A stretch of DNA of 64,000 bases, from assembly GCF_963855985.1 (NCBI RefSeq), contig NC_087112.1, forward strand, positions 1,490,501 through 1,554,500, given 5' to 3'. Under the pieces are notes generated by a model, which worked only from the letters and a program-made list of their open reading frames with translations, made no database searches and had not been told where the DNA came from. Position numbers and translations under genes: made by a program. This stretch comes from Ostrinia nubilalis. Its lineage: Eukaryota > Arthropoda > Insecta > Lepidoptera > Crambidae. Of the stretch, positions 10,320 to 20,763 are shown one piece after another (within the stretch, counting starts at the first letter, position 1; every line of letters begins with the position of its first letter).

Positions 10320-10440
10320 TCGAAATGCGACTGAAAATAAACAAACTTGTCATGGCAGGCATCGAACCTTGGTCTGAACATTGACCCATATTCGCTTGAT
10401 CGCTGTCCGAAGCTAAGATTTGTCAAAAATGTTGTGACGT
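10320..10440 (-). repeat. Possible tRNA-derived SINE remnant
   Basis: The minus strand carries GGTTCGATGCC, a fit to the tRNA B-box consensus, downstream of a weak A-box-like stretch. A related stretch with a mutated box is at about 13505-13565. No tRNA fold can be drawn, so only SINE origin is suggested. Confidence 0.3.
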
Positions 10441-10444
10441 ACAA

Positions 10445-10625
10445 GTGGCTAGCTGTCACAATATTTAACGTAGTTTTTGTTCTTTCGCTTGGCGCTTACA
10501 AAAGTTATTTTGACTTTGTTTTCGTCCACGTAATTTTAAATTTTTATCAAAATCGGTTTGGCAGTTTAGGCGTAAAAGTGTAACAGACAAAAACACAGTT
10601 ACTTTTGCATTCAATATTAGTAGGG
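10445..10625 (-). mobile_element. Degenerate Lep1-type Helitron remnant
   Basis: Retains ATCAAAATCGG, AGTTTAGGCGTAAAAGTGTAACAGACA and a CAATATTAGTAGG end, the conserved half of the Lep1-type elements seen intact elsewhere. The CTAG end is not clear. Confidence 0.45.
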
Positions 10626-11063
10626 AAATAGGAATTCGGTTGCTTATGAGATAACATTGTAAAGTTTTATTATTATATTATTTTATTTATTTTTATTAAA
10701 ATCAATAAAAACAAGTATTTGCGTAAAGACAACAAAACTGTCCATCTGTAAAGGATGTATTTACAAATTACTACAGATGTGTGAGTGATCTATTACTGCA
10801 GACAGTTACCTATACTCCAACACTGTATTTTCACAAATACACTATTGGAACCAATGTACAACGAATATAATAATATTAAATAGTTGGCTTTTAATTTGAG
10901 CCAAGTTTGGAGCCAAGCTTGAGCCAATTTGTGGCAGCTACTTGTAAACCTAGTGGGCGTATCGGTTTCAGCGTTCTACGTAAATGATGTCATTAAGCAT
11001 TATCGCCCCAATGGACATAGGCAGGAGTAGGTGTGAAGGGATACCTTGTTTTTTGAATGAAAG

Positions 11064-11345
11064 TTCATTCGTTCGTTCGTTTCAGCTGAAAGACGTCCAC
11101 TGCTGGACAAAGACCTCCCCCAAGGATTTCCACAAAGACCGGTCCTGCGCCGCTCGCATCCAGGCACCTCCCGCGACCCTCCCCAGATCGTCGGTCCACC
11201 TAGTGGGAGGCCTGCCCACGCTACCTCTTCCAGCTCGTGGTCGCCACTCAAGAACTTTCCTGCTATATTTGCCTCTACGAGCTATTGTGCCCCGTCCACT
11301 GCCACTTGATTTTAGCGATACTGCGGGCTATGAAAGAAAGTTAAA
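11064..11345 (-). mobile_element. RTE-clade LINE 3' fragment with (CGAA)n tail
   Basis: Minus-strand copy of about 280 bp. Translation of the complement gives fragments like IKWQWTGH, GRPPTRWTDDL and SLGEVFVQQWTS, interrupted by stops and shifts. The tail (TTCG)n in + orientation is at 11066-11082. A 128-codon + strand open frame overlaps but is antisense to the real reading. Confidence 0.85.
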
Positions 11346-11411
11346 GTATTTCGATGCAAGTACACGATAAAGTAACAAGTAATACTACTTTTGCATGATC
11401 TTACGAGTAAG

Positions 11412-11496
11412 TGGTCTGTGATTGGTTCGTGTGCATTCCTACATGTATCCACGCGCTCTGTGAGACCTCACAGTAATGTTTTGAATACGGGCGTTA
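11412..11496 (-). mobile_element. Half copy of MITE family D (CGCCCGTATTC termini)
   Basis: Carries the GAGACCTCACAGTAATGTT and AATACGGGCG end followed by TTA. The other half of the same family appears inverted at 11612-11705, ending CAGGCG|TTA, so the element seems to have been split and rearranged. Confidence 0.55.
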
Positions 11497-11514
11497 TTTA
11501 CCACACGATTCGTT

Positions 11515-11575
11515 CAACTGTCAATTTAATTTGTGTTTTCGTGTCAAATAAAGGTTTTTCTTTCTTTCTTTCAAA
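11515..11575 (+). repeat. Probable LINE 3' end with (TTTC)n tail
   Basis: TCAAATAAAGG with AATAAA signal followed by (TTTC)n, the look of a non-LTR retrotransposon 3' terminus. Family not identified. Confidence 0.35.
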
Positions 11576-11611
11576 GAACTAACCACGGAAGTTCAATCAT
11601 GCAATTTTGGT

Positions 11612-11705
11612 CGTTGGACTCATAAGCTCTATTCAATGCTGTGCGTTCGATTTGCTGCTTCACTTAAGCAATCATCGTTTATGTTATACATATTATATAC
11701 AGGCG
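11612..11705 (+). mobile_element. Half copy of MITE family D
   Basis: Contains TGTGCGTTCGATTTGCTGCT and CTTAAGCAATCATCG as in the full copy at 22631, with a damaged terminus. Confidence 0.55.
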
Positions 11706-12028
11706 TTATATTCTGTTTCAAGTGGGCCTACCGCATCATCTTACGCTGTCGTCTCACAAATGCTCTTAAATCTATTTCTGTCGGGTTTGTTTATAACACT
11801 AAACTCTTTATTCGCGGCTTGGCAGTCCATTCATGCTTGGCTCGTGGGATTTCGTTGTTTACTCTACACGTTGACTGTGGGTGGGCTTTTGACAGGTCTT
11901 AGCAAAATAGTAAACGCCACTGCACGAGTTGTCTAAACTATTGCGAATACTATGCCATGAAGTGTAGTAGTATGAATAAGCATACCTTTATTGCTTTGCT
12001 ATCTTCTTTTACATAGAATTTACATAGA

Positions 12029-12194
12029 TTGATGGCCAGAATTGACGGCCCATTGGGCAGCAAGGTTCTGGAGTTAAGGCTACGTACCAGAAAACGCAGG
12101 AACGACCTCAAAAAGGTAGCTGGAAGGCACTGGATGCAGGCTGCTATCAACCATGCGATGTGGAAGTCATTGGGGGAGGCCTATGTTCAGCGAT
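12029..12194 (+). mobile_element. RTE-clade LINE 3' fragment
   Basis: Reads DGPLGSKVLELRLRTRKRRNDLKKVAGRHWMQAA...SLGEAYVQRWT in pieces, with a gap where GRPPTRWTD should be. It meets an oppositely oriented RTE fragment at about 12195. Confidence 0.75.
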
Positions 12195-12280
12195 GGACGA
12201 TCTTCTTGAGGTCGTCGGTCCATCGAGCAGGTGGTCGTCTTCGCCACGTTTGCCGAAACTTAGTCTCCATTGGATGGAGA
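12195..12280 (-). mobile_element. Inverted RTE fragment joined to the previous one
   Basis: The complement reads AARTWTDDLKK-like sequence (GATGGACCGACGACCTCAAG). Lies tail-to-centre against the + strand copy. Confidence 0.55.
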
Positions 12281-12304
12281 GCTCGTTTACTGCACGTATG
12301 GCCG

Positions 12305-12620
12305 GCCCAATGCCTCTTTTTTTAATCAATGAGGGTTTTCGCGTATGAAAAATCCGCCAGATGGCAATACGTAGACGCGAGGTCCAAATGCTGCATGATT
12401 GGTTATTTTTGACATGACATTGACAGATATGTCAAAATCCACCAATCATGCAGCAGTCAGACCCCACATCCACGTCCCGCCATCTAGCGGATTTTTCATA
12501 CGCGAAAACCCTCATTGGCCTGCATCTCACTTGAAGGAAAGTGATGATCAGGCCGAAGGTGAAAGCGATTCACTCGGAATCCTCAACCACAGAAGAACTG
12601 TCTATCTTACCTGCAACAAG
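12305..12620 (+). repeat. Dispersed repeat family E (TTGGCCTGCATCTCAC), interrupted by a MITE
   Basis: TTTTTTAATCAA at the left and GGCCTGCATCTCAC...GATGATCAGGCCGAAGGTG to AACCACAGAAGAAC at the right match the family seen at 16215, 44170 (inverted) and 50165. The MITE at 12329-12515 splits it. Confidence 0.55.
12329..12515. mobile_element. 187-bp foldback MITE (GAGGGTTTTCGCGTATG termini)
   Basis: ATGAGGGTTTTCGCGTATGA and its complement bound the element. Pairing continues inward (GCTGCATGATTGGT / ACCAATCATGCAGC), so nearly the whole element folds on itself. Confidence 0.8.
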
Positions 12621-13021
12621 TGCCAAAACATAACAATGCTGTTCACATTGTTGTTATACATAAAAATATATGACGATGGCGAAGATGATAGTTGATAGCT
12701 AGATTTTGAACAAATCCTACTAGCCAATCCGTTTACAGGGAGGTAATACGTTTCTTAAATATTATTTCTTGCTTCGAAGGGCACGTATACGAGTACCAGC
12801 TGCTACACCCTGCGATAGATGATCACGTTTTATGTGTGTAACGTGTCGTATCTTGCGCCCTAATAAATAATGTATACCTCTTAGTATGTTAATAGGAAAT
12901 CTTTATATTTTATTTCAAGTGAAAGTATCTTACCTTGATTAGAAGAAAACCTTTAAGAATACAGAGTATAGAGTAAGAGATGTGTTGGTAGAATTTAAAA
13001 AGTGAATTTGATGTTTTGATA

Positions 13022-13186
13022 CTAACCGACGGCTTCGTCCGCGTGAAATTTAGTTTGTCACATATCGTCATAAATTATAGCCTATGTTTTATTCTGGTTT
13101 ATAAACAATAATACTGTAAAGTTTCATCAAAATCCGTTCAGTAGTTTTTGCGTGAAAGAGTAACAAACAAGCATTTATTAGTAGGA
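13022..13186 (-). mobile_element. Lep1-type Helitron, short copy
   Basis: CTAACCGACGGCTTCGTCCG at the 3' side (CTAG mutated to CTAA, still CTRR-like when mirrored), AGTTTCATCAAAATCCGTTC in the middle, and ATTAGTAGGAT at the 5' TC side. Confidence 0.7.
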
Positions 13187-13682
13187 TAGGTCTCTCCCAT
13201 CCGTCTCTGTAAACGTGGGGAGTGTAAACCAACCTCTAGTTGTCTCTCCTCTAGTAAAGTAGCCTCTCTAGTTTAATAGAAGTAAATGGACGTCATGCTC
13301 TTGCAGTAAAGACTAAATGACTTGATGATGATGCATCATCATCTATAAATATAACATTCACACTGCCAATGGGGTTTTTTCCGTGACCTGTTAGCGTTTT
13401 GCCAATAATATTTATCCAAAAAGTGATTAAAAACACGGAATCTTTATGCAACAAAAATTTCGTGACGTACTTTAGTCTGGTAAGTTTCCTGTCAGAATGA
13501 CGTACACATACGTAATGCCCGTGACGGGAACGGAACCTTGGTCCGGCTGAGGCATTGACCCAAATGTGACCGCACCGTCTGGATTTATTGTTTATTCAGG
13601 GACAAACACTTCACATTTTGGTGTGGTAAAAATATTTGGCGTGCGTCTGCGTGAATCATGTTGTTTAGCAATATTTGTACTA

Positions 13683-13745
13683 CTAGCTGTGCCCGCGACT
13701 TCATACGCTTGAAAATGGTTTGAATAATATTTCTCGTTTGTGCAA
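13683..13745 (-). mobile_element. Helitron 3' terminus fragment
   Basis: CTAGCTGTGCCCGCGACTTC is the hairpin-plus-CTAG end of a Lep1-type element; the other end was not found. Confidence 0.5.
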
Positions 13746-14039
13746 CATTTTTCTTTACTGCGCCGCGCCCCTATTGGCTGTATTTTTTTTTTATTTAGTG
13801 GTAACCAAACCTCTCTGGGAGGTTTATTTCTGCCAATGTCGAGTGAAAAATTGACATAATTTATCAATAGAACGTGGGTGTTTCAGTTCTATTGATTTTC
13901 CATGGATTCCGTGGAGGTAAGTATGCCCGTAAGCAGGTTTCAAGACGCCACCGGGTCCAAAGCGGGTTCTTTTTATAATTTTTCACTTCACTGCACTTTA
14001 GAACACAAAATAACACCAAAGTCCATTAATTAATAAATT

Positions 14040-14086
14040 CAAACTTTACTTTCATTACTCAAACATTACACGCACATTACACACAC

Positions 14087-14131
<45 letters not shown>

Positions 14132-14135
14132 TACA
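14040..14135. repeat. (CA)n microsatellite
   Basis: About 45 bp of near-perfect CA repeats (14086-14128) preceded by ACATTACACACACAACAC imperfect units. Confidence 0.95.
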
Positions 14136-14214
14136 CACACTACCTCAGTTACTTTTTGTTTAGTCTTGTTTAGTCTAAGTTAAAAATATTCTAATTATCT
14201 TAAGAGTTTAATAA

Positions 14215-14390
14215 CTGTTAATTGCCATGTACCGTGTGTCCTCACTATATTTTATCAACATTGTAATCCTGTGTTACTTAAGGCTGCCGCGACACAAGCA
14301 CAGCTTAGTGCAGCAGCCGCTAGATAAACAGACTGTAAATTTTTTGCTGGCAAATAAAATACTTTTACTTTAAAAAAAAAAAAAAACAGA
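14215..14390 (+). repeat. Probable LINE 3' UTR with poly-A
   Basis: TTGCTGGCAAATAAAATAC followed by a 15-A run: AATAAA signal and poly-A tail in genomic DNA, the mark of a retrotransposed 3' end. Family not identified. Confidence 0.45.
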
Positions 14391-14581
14391 TCGACCATGC
14401 TTCCCGTTCAACTACCCTCCACGCAATCCCCAAATGGCTGTAGTTCTGGACTATAATTTTATAAGGTGTGTACTAGACTTCATTATTTACATAAAACCCA
14501 CAAAACCTTGTTTATTACTACATAATTTCTGCATTCCTAATTGGCCAGTATTATTGATCCTTGTTGACGGAGCTACCACTA

Positions 14582-15362
14582 TACAGTGTGAGTCACGTTA
14601 AAGTGTACATATGAAAATAGATGAAAGTAGACCTATTTTTATCGACAAAGAAGAGGTCAAAAATTTTTTGAGATATTTTTTAAAAATTTTATTAATTTTT
14701 TTTCTTCCAATTACTTATTGTAAAGAAAACGTAATAACTTTTAAACTAAGCGGTATATCCTGATAAAATAAAACAGTAATAATGCTAAATAACAGGCAAT
14801 ACTAAAAAAATACATAAAATACACAAAAAATGCCAACAAATAATAAAAAATGATACTTTTTGAAAAAAATCTGCTTTTAAATTCGTGTTTTTTTTTTGTT
14901 ATTTGATAAATTTATCATAGCAAATGTTGTGATAGGGATAGAGACATGCAATTTTTAGTTTTACAAAGATAATACGATAGAGAATAATACAAAGTAATAA
15001 AAACCACCGGTTATAGGGGCATTTTTTGGAGAAATTTATCAAATAACCAAAAAAAACACGAATTTAAAAGCAGATTTTTTTCAAAAAGTATCATTTTTTA
15101 TTATTTGTTGGCATTTTTTGTGTATTTTATGTATTTTTTAGTATTGCCTGTTATTTAGCATTATTACTGTTTTTATTTTATCTGGATATACCGCTTAGTT
15201 CAAAAGTTATTACGTTTTCTTTACAATAAGTAATTGGAAGAAAAAAATTCAATAAAAAATTAAAAAAAAATCTCAAAAACATTTTGACCTCTTTTTTGTC
15301 GATAAAAATAGGTCTAGTTTAATCTATTTTCATATGTACACTTTAACGTGACTCACACTGTA
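14582..15362. mobile_element. 0.78-kb foldback element, TACAGTGTGAGTCACG termini
   Basis: Inverted arms of about 335 bp (14584-14918 and about 15030-15360) separated by a ~110-bp loop. The outermost TA bases fit a TA target duplication, suggesting a mariner/Tc1-like origin (inference). Arms are very AT-rich with long A/T runs. No ORF. Transcription through it would give a long hairpin. Confidence 0.85.
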
Positions 15363-16055
15363 TTTAAACCCCATAAACCGAGGTGACCGATGTTATCGTG
15401 GCCCGGTCTCACGCAATTTTTCCAGTTGTTTATGAAATACTGTAATGGCCACCTTATCCCGGCTTGATCGGAAAACCGGATCAAATGGCATTGAACCGGT
15501 TTACACCAGTATACAATTATTGCTTTGATACCTACTTTTCGGGTCCCTTTCTACATTTTTTACCAGCGACAGAAGAAGGGTTATTTTGGATATGGCTTTA
15601 GGTTGATATAAGTATGCTTCCCTTGAGTGTCAGTAAAGCATGGCGCTTTATTGAGACCACGCGGACTTGAGATAATTTGCACTGTTTTATTTACTTTCAT
15701 GAATTAATGGTTATTACATTTCACCAGTATTTGAAATTCAGATTTAAGCAATTTTAGAAAAAAAAATATACCAACCGAATTGAGAACCTCCTTTTGTTGA
15801 AGTCGGCTAAAATAAACAAAACCTCCAAAATTTTATTATCCGTCGTCACTTCAATTTACCACCAAAAGTTTCTATCCTACCTTTTTCTAGCAGTTTGAAG
15901 AGTTCGATGGCGAAAACATACACAGCGAACAGCTTAGAATGCTTTGCGTGACATTACGTGTCACGAAGTCACACGAACTGCGTGACAAACGTGAACCAAC
16001 GCCATTCGCAGTTTGTGGTCCACAATCAGGGACGAGTATATTTGTACAGCACAAA
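15363..16055. other. No recognisable gene
   Basis: Intronic sequence. The only item recognised is an inverted scrap of the CCGACTTCAAAAAAGGAGG repeat at about 15772-15812. Confidence 0.4.
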
Positions 16056-16069
16056 AGACTACATTTGTC

Positions 16070-16222
16070 GCGTTGTGTAGAGTAGTGTCGCGTTGTGTAG
16101 CGTAGTGACCTTTTGTGTAGCGCAGTGTCGCGTCGTATGGCATAGTGTAGCGCAGTGTCGCGTCGTGTAGCGTAGTGTAGCGTCGTGTGGCGCAGTGTTG
16201 CGTTGTGTAGCGTAGAGTCGCC
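16070..16222. repeat. GTGTAGCGTA-rich minisatellite
   Basis: Degenerate tandem units of TGTAGCGTAGTGTCGCGT type, mixing 10- and 19-bp spacings, about 8 units. Because the units lack stops on the minus strand they create low-complexity open frames (…CATLRYTT…), which are not genes. Confidence 0.85.
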
Positions 16223-16300
16223 TTTTTTTTATCCACAACGAGAAAGCTCTTGGCCGGTATCTCACCTGATGGTAAGTGATGATCAGGCTGAAGGTGGATT
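16222..16300 (+). repeat. Dispersed repeat family E fragment
   Basis: CTCTTGGCCGGTATCTCACC and GTGATGATCAGGCTGAAGGT match copies at 12516 and 44190. Confidence 0.55.
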
Positions 16301-16747
16301 TGTCTCTAACGAAGCTCTATTTTCGTCCATAACTTTTGCGGTCTCTAGAGCTGTCAAAAGAAGTAATTTATCAAGAGTATAAATAAATAATCGACGCAGC
16401 CTTACTTTTCGTCCGTCTACCTGCATTACGGTTCTGCTGGCATCAGCTTATGCTTAATTATTCTTTCTAAGCTGCGTAATCCCACTAGCACGGCCTTCAC
16501 CGTGTGGTCTTAGTCAGTAATTTATTTAGTTTATCTCCGGTACTTAATTACAGAGCGTGTTTGAAGCTCTTGAATTTGCCAGCTTCTTTTTGAGGGTGAA
16601 ATAATTTGGGAGTGTGCTTTTGGGCTGGTTATTTTGTGACAAAAAAAAACAGAAGCACACTCTAAGGCACTTATAATACGTTTCGACCTTTTTAAAAAGG
16701 TATTGTAAAAATACTAATAGGTATCTCTATTTATAATCATCATCAAT

Positions 16748-16865
16748 TCACACAAGACGTCCACTGCTGAACACAGGCCTCCCCCAATGATTTCCAGATG
16801 GGCCGTTTTGTAGCGGCCTGCATCCAGCGCCTTCTTGCTACCTATAAAAGTTCGTCTGTCCATCT
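16748..16865 (-). mobile_element. RTE-clade LINE 3' fragment
   Basis: Minus-strand last ~35 codons, complement containing GAGGCCTGTGTTCAGCAGTG; (ATG)n-type remnant CATCATCA at the left. Confidence 0.75.
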
Positions 16866-17589
16866 TGTATCTCTATTAATATCTTCAGTTAATTTTAATT
16901 ATATGCTTCTGTTAGGCGAGTATCGAACTAGCATTTCTCGAATCTTGAATCTGCAGTCAGATGTCGACACCATTGGGCTATTTTCTGTTAAACGTTTGTT
17001 TACATACCTACCTAATGTTTACTAACTTTGCATTAGTCATCAACACGACCTCCTGAAGACAGTCAAAATAATCCGCTAACGATTCTGTCGCTTTCCGTTC
17101 CACAAAGTTTGGTCGTTTGATGTACCTAAACAACTAAACAACGTGAGTCACGCATAACGGAACGCAAAAAATTTAACACAGCTGCCAGATTTTGTGGCTT
17201 GAATAAACGTTATTAGATGTTCACGAGTGTAAACTACGATATTTATCTATGTTTGTGTTGTCTTTATTAAAAATAACAAACGAGTTATTTTCTTAATTAG
17301 TATATTATTTTAGCCTACATTCTATCCGCGTTGGTTTCGGTTCGAAATGAAAGACCGATCTAAATCGGTTCAGTCGTTTCAAAGAGTAGTCAAAACAGAC
17401 AATATAAAATAGTTTTTATCTTACACGCGCCAAAGCTGCGTCTTGGCATGTGAATTATTATAGCTATTTTTAATGCTCTATCTCGCTTATTAAGGCTAAT
17501 TTTAAACCTACGTATTTAAAACATCACTCAGAAACTGACACACAAACAGGACGTCGTAATAAGTATAGTATAGACAGTATAATGTCCAA

Positions 17590-18410
17590 CATTGAACCGT
17601 CCCAGCTATGACATTGTCAGGAGGGCGCTACTATCTAAAATCTAAATGTAAAAGTGCTTTTTTAAAGCCTATTTACAGAACTAAATGAGTTTTATGAGTT
17701 TTTATTTTTTTTATCAATACTGGATTATTAGTTCCGATATTTGCAACGTTGAACTACCGTAAAATTATGACTTTTTCAGGAGGGCGCTTCTATAAATGGG
17801 TTGTTAGTGTTTGATTTTTGCCACTTGACGTTTGAGAATTTTTGGACTATTAGGCCCACAACAGACGGTGAAACGCAACTGCAACGAAACTGCAACTGCT
17901 AGTTACTTTTGAGTTGCATCTAAGTTTCTGCCATAGCGTCCGTTGAGAGACCACACATGACGCGACCAGTTTGAAACTTTCAGTTTCAGTTTCATTCATC
18001 AGAATCATCACAAAGTTGCAGTTTCGTTGCAGTTTCATTGCAGTTGCGTTTCACCGTCTGTTCTGGGCCTAAGACAACACTCTTGTCCCAGATAAGACAT
18101 TGGTAGGAGGGCGTTGCTATCAATACTGGGTTATTGGATTTGCCACCTTGGACACACTGAAGTGTCCCATATAATTATGTTATAGAGCGCTACTTTAAAA
18201 ACTGGTTAAATTAGTTCCGAATTTTACCACATGACGTTTCAGAATCGTCAACGCTATAGACCCAAATAATGAACTGTCCTATCCGTGACATTGACAGCGG
18301 GGTGCCACCGTCAATACCGGATCGCTGGTTATGATTTTTGTCATATTAGAAACTATATACTTGAACGATGGTGGCGTCCCCTTGTCAATGAGTTTGGTGG
18401 GACAGTTCAG
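17590..18410. repeat. Degenerate tandem repeat, ~100-bp period
   Basis: The motif AGGAGGGCGC (variants AGGAGGGCGT, AGAGCGC, CGGGGTGCC) recurs at about 17619, 17779, 18105, 18190 and 18294. Neighbours include ACTGGGTTATTGG, TTTGCCAC..GACGTTTGAGAAT and GAACTGTCC. After removing the LINE scrap (about 17640-17705) and the MITE at 17853, spacing is about 85-106 bp. Confidence 0.6.
17853..18069. mobile_element. MITE family C, copy 2
   Basis: Ends GGCCCACAACAGACGGTGAA and TTCACCGTCTGTTCTGGGCC as in 9356-9705, with a shorter interior. Flanks are TTA and TAA. Inserted in the tandem repeat array. Confidence 0.85.
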
Positions 18411-19120
18411 TTTAGGTCATTTATACACAAAACTTGACACATACTGTCATACACGACAGCTGCATGGTTTGTCAATGCTTGACACAATTTTTTCGTCATC
18501 TTTCTGTCTGTCCAAACCTTTAGTTACATGTCTACAATTCACTTCAAGAAAATTCCCTGAAAAAATCAACAATTTCGCCTGAAAATCTTTGGAAACGTCT
18601 TACAAGATTGAAGCTTTCCAATTTTACACCTCGTTGAGAGACTGATGTTAATTTATATTTTGATAGCTTTGTTTATGCTAAAATTAACCTGCAGTGTGTA
18701 CTGCTGCACCGCATTCGCCATGGCAACTCGCATTCTTTAAGCTTGCTGTCTATTAGGGCGGTGAAACGAATATGCGAGATTCGGCACGCACGTGCAATTC
18801 CATAGTTGCAATGTCAATAAACAAAAGGCTTCTCTGAATGAAATATTTACTAAAATACTGCAATGCATAAGTACCTACTTAGCTAGTATAAATATCTTAT
18901 TGTATACAGCGGTGACTGAGTTTGTTGCGGCGTATATCAAATGATTGTCTTGAAGCGCTGCATGTTATGTTGAGTAGGGCAAAAAGTAGGTAATGAAAAA
19001 TGTAAAGGCACTATTATCTTGTGTTGTAAACTTGTAAATCAACAAAATATTGTGATGTTTGATTTTGATTTAATATTTTGATGTAACTATGATTAATAAA
19101 TAGAACTAGAAATCACACTA
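18411..19120. other. No recognisable feature
   Basis: AT-rich intronic DNA; an 83-codon open frame at 18331-18582 shows no recognisable domain. Confidence 0.4.
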
Positions 19121-19124
19121 TCAC

Positions 19125-19260
19125 TCTAATATTATAAAGGCGCAAGTTTGTGTATGTTTGTTACTTCTTCACATCTAAACGCCTGGAGCGATTTTAATAA
19201 AATTTGGTATGGAGTTAGCTGACAACCTGAATTAACACATAGGCGTCACGTAGTGTAACA
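19125..19260 (+). mobile_element. Lep1-type Helitron 5' fragment
   Basis: TCTAATATTATAAAGGCGCA and TTTGTTACTTCTTCACATCT resemble the 5' TC end of the Lep1-type elements; the CTAG end is missing. Confidence 0.45.
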
Positions 19261-19494
19261 TAAATAGCAGTTATTCAATCTTAAAGTGCTCTATCTTTAA
19301 GCCTAGCGCCCATTAGATCGCTGAATCGAATTTCCTCGCTTCCACGTAGCATCTGTTCCTCTCTAATGGACGCAGTTCCACAGTGAGATATAAAAGGAAC
19401 AAATAAAAGATGGCTCGGCTTGGATGTAATCTAGCTAGGCTTTATAACCCAGCTGTTAAAAGTTGCAAAGGTCAAATATGTAGAGTTATTTATA

Positions 19495-19645
19495 AATATC
19501 ACAGTCAAAAGTGATGTGTGAAAGTGATGCCCTTTTTCTATATCACTTTTGACTGATTTTTCCAGTCAAAAGTGGTTTTGACCAAGGGCACCACTTTGGA
19601 CTGCAAAAAATCAGTCAAAAGTAGTTAGGCGTAATTTAAATTTTT
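19495..19645. repeat. Inverted-repeat cluster of CAGTCAAAAGTG motif
   Basis: CACAGTCAAAAGTGAT, ATCACTTTTGACTG, CAGTCAAAAGTGG and CAGTCAAAAGTAG lie in alternating orientation within 150 bp; probably a decayed foldback element. Confidence 0.5.
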
Positions 19646-19766
19646 TGAATTTTTGAGTTTTGACTGTAACATAAATACTGCAATCATTTTGTAAGGTTTG
19701 AAAAGTACAGAAAAAGTTTTTTGATCAAATCAAAAGTTCTTTGTTAGTGCGGAAAAAAAAAATTAC

Positions 19767-19912
19767 GGGACTATTCCCACCTCTTGTTCCCACCACTGCA
19801 TCTCCTGTGTAGCCAGGATCTACAGCTTGACCGCCACAAAAACCCAACCAATGAAGGTCAAGTTTGTCCCGGGGGAAAGTTAAACTGTCATTGGACCCGC
19901 AACGAAATTAAT
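19767..19912 (+). repeat. Dispersed repeat family A copy
   Basis: Same sequence as 6317-6488, ending CGCAACGAAATTAATCA. Confidence 0.75.
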
Positions 19913-20027
19913 CAATAATTAATATTCACTAAGCGTTTACTAGTTTCATCATTTTGTTGCCCTACTAGCGCCAAAGCTGAGGGGAAGTCCCAAACTCAGG
20001 CACTGTCTACCCGTCGGTTTACAAGTA

Positions 20028-20332
20028 GAGACACTCGGGGCAGCGTGAGACGTCCACCCACAAGGTGGACCGACGACATCATAAAGGTAGTAGGAAGGCG
20101 CTGGGCGCAGGCAGTTAGATCATAATGCAAATCATAGGTTTACAAGTAAGTAGAGACACTCGGGGCAGCGTGGGACTTCCACCCACAAGGTGGACCGACA
20201 ACATCATAAAGGTAGCAAGAAGGCGCTGGACGCAGGCCGCTACCAATCGATCAACATGGAAATCATTAGGGGAGGCCTATGTTCAGCAGTGGACGCCCTA
20301 TGACCTATGGCTGAAAAGATGAGATGAGATAT
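20028..20332 (+). mobile_element. Two tandem RTE-clade LINE 3' fragments
   Basis: AGAGACACTCGGGGCAGCGT appears at about 20025 and 20152, each followed by CCACAAGGTGGACCGAC. The first copy breaks off after AGGCGCTGGGCGCAGGC, the second runs to the AYVQQWT end with a GATGAGATGAGAT tail. Confidence 0.75.
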
Positions 20333-20598
20333 ACTCGTTTTATCATTAGAGGTAACATGATGATCCATTCAATACAACATACATCTGTTTCCGCAATTTA
20401 TTACACCGATCATGTCGCGACAAGGAAAAATTTCCGTGCTTTTAAGCGATTTTGTGAAAAATATTATTGGCAGGTAGTTGCTAATTGCTCATAAGATAGG
20501 CCCCCTTAATTTAATTGATTGTCCGTGGTGCATAATCTTTTCTTAAAGGTTTTAAACCTTTGTTTGTCACCTGTCATCCGCTTTGCAATGGAGGGAAG

Positions 20599-20762
20599 TC
20601 GAACCTTAATTTCGAACTCGGCGTTGCGGGTCCAATGACAGTTTAACTTTCCCCCGGGACAAACTTGACCTTCATTGGTTGGGTTTTTGTGGCGGTCAAG
20701 CTGTAGATCCTGGCTACACAGGAGTTGCAGTGGTGGGAACGAGAGGTGGGAATAGTCCCGTA
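20599..20762 (-). repeat. Dispersed repeat family A copy, inverted
   Basis: Complement of the family A sequence; full length from GAACCTTAATTTCGAA to GGGAATAGTCCCG. Confidence 0.75.
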
Positions 20763-20763
20763 T

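Noticed and set aside
11607..11936. 109- and 88-codon overlapping frames
   Set aside because: Begin in a MITE half and run into AT-rich DNA; no domain, no conserved motif.
15961..16265. Minus-strand frames with CATLRYTT-type repeats
   Set aside because: Created by a minisatellite whose unit lacks stops; no conserved protein content.
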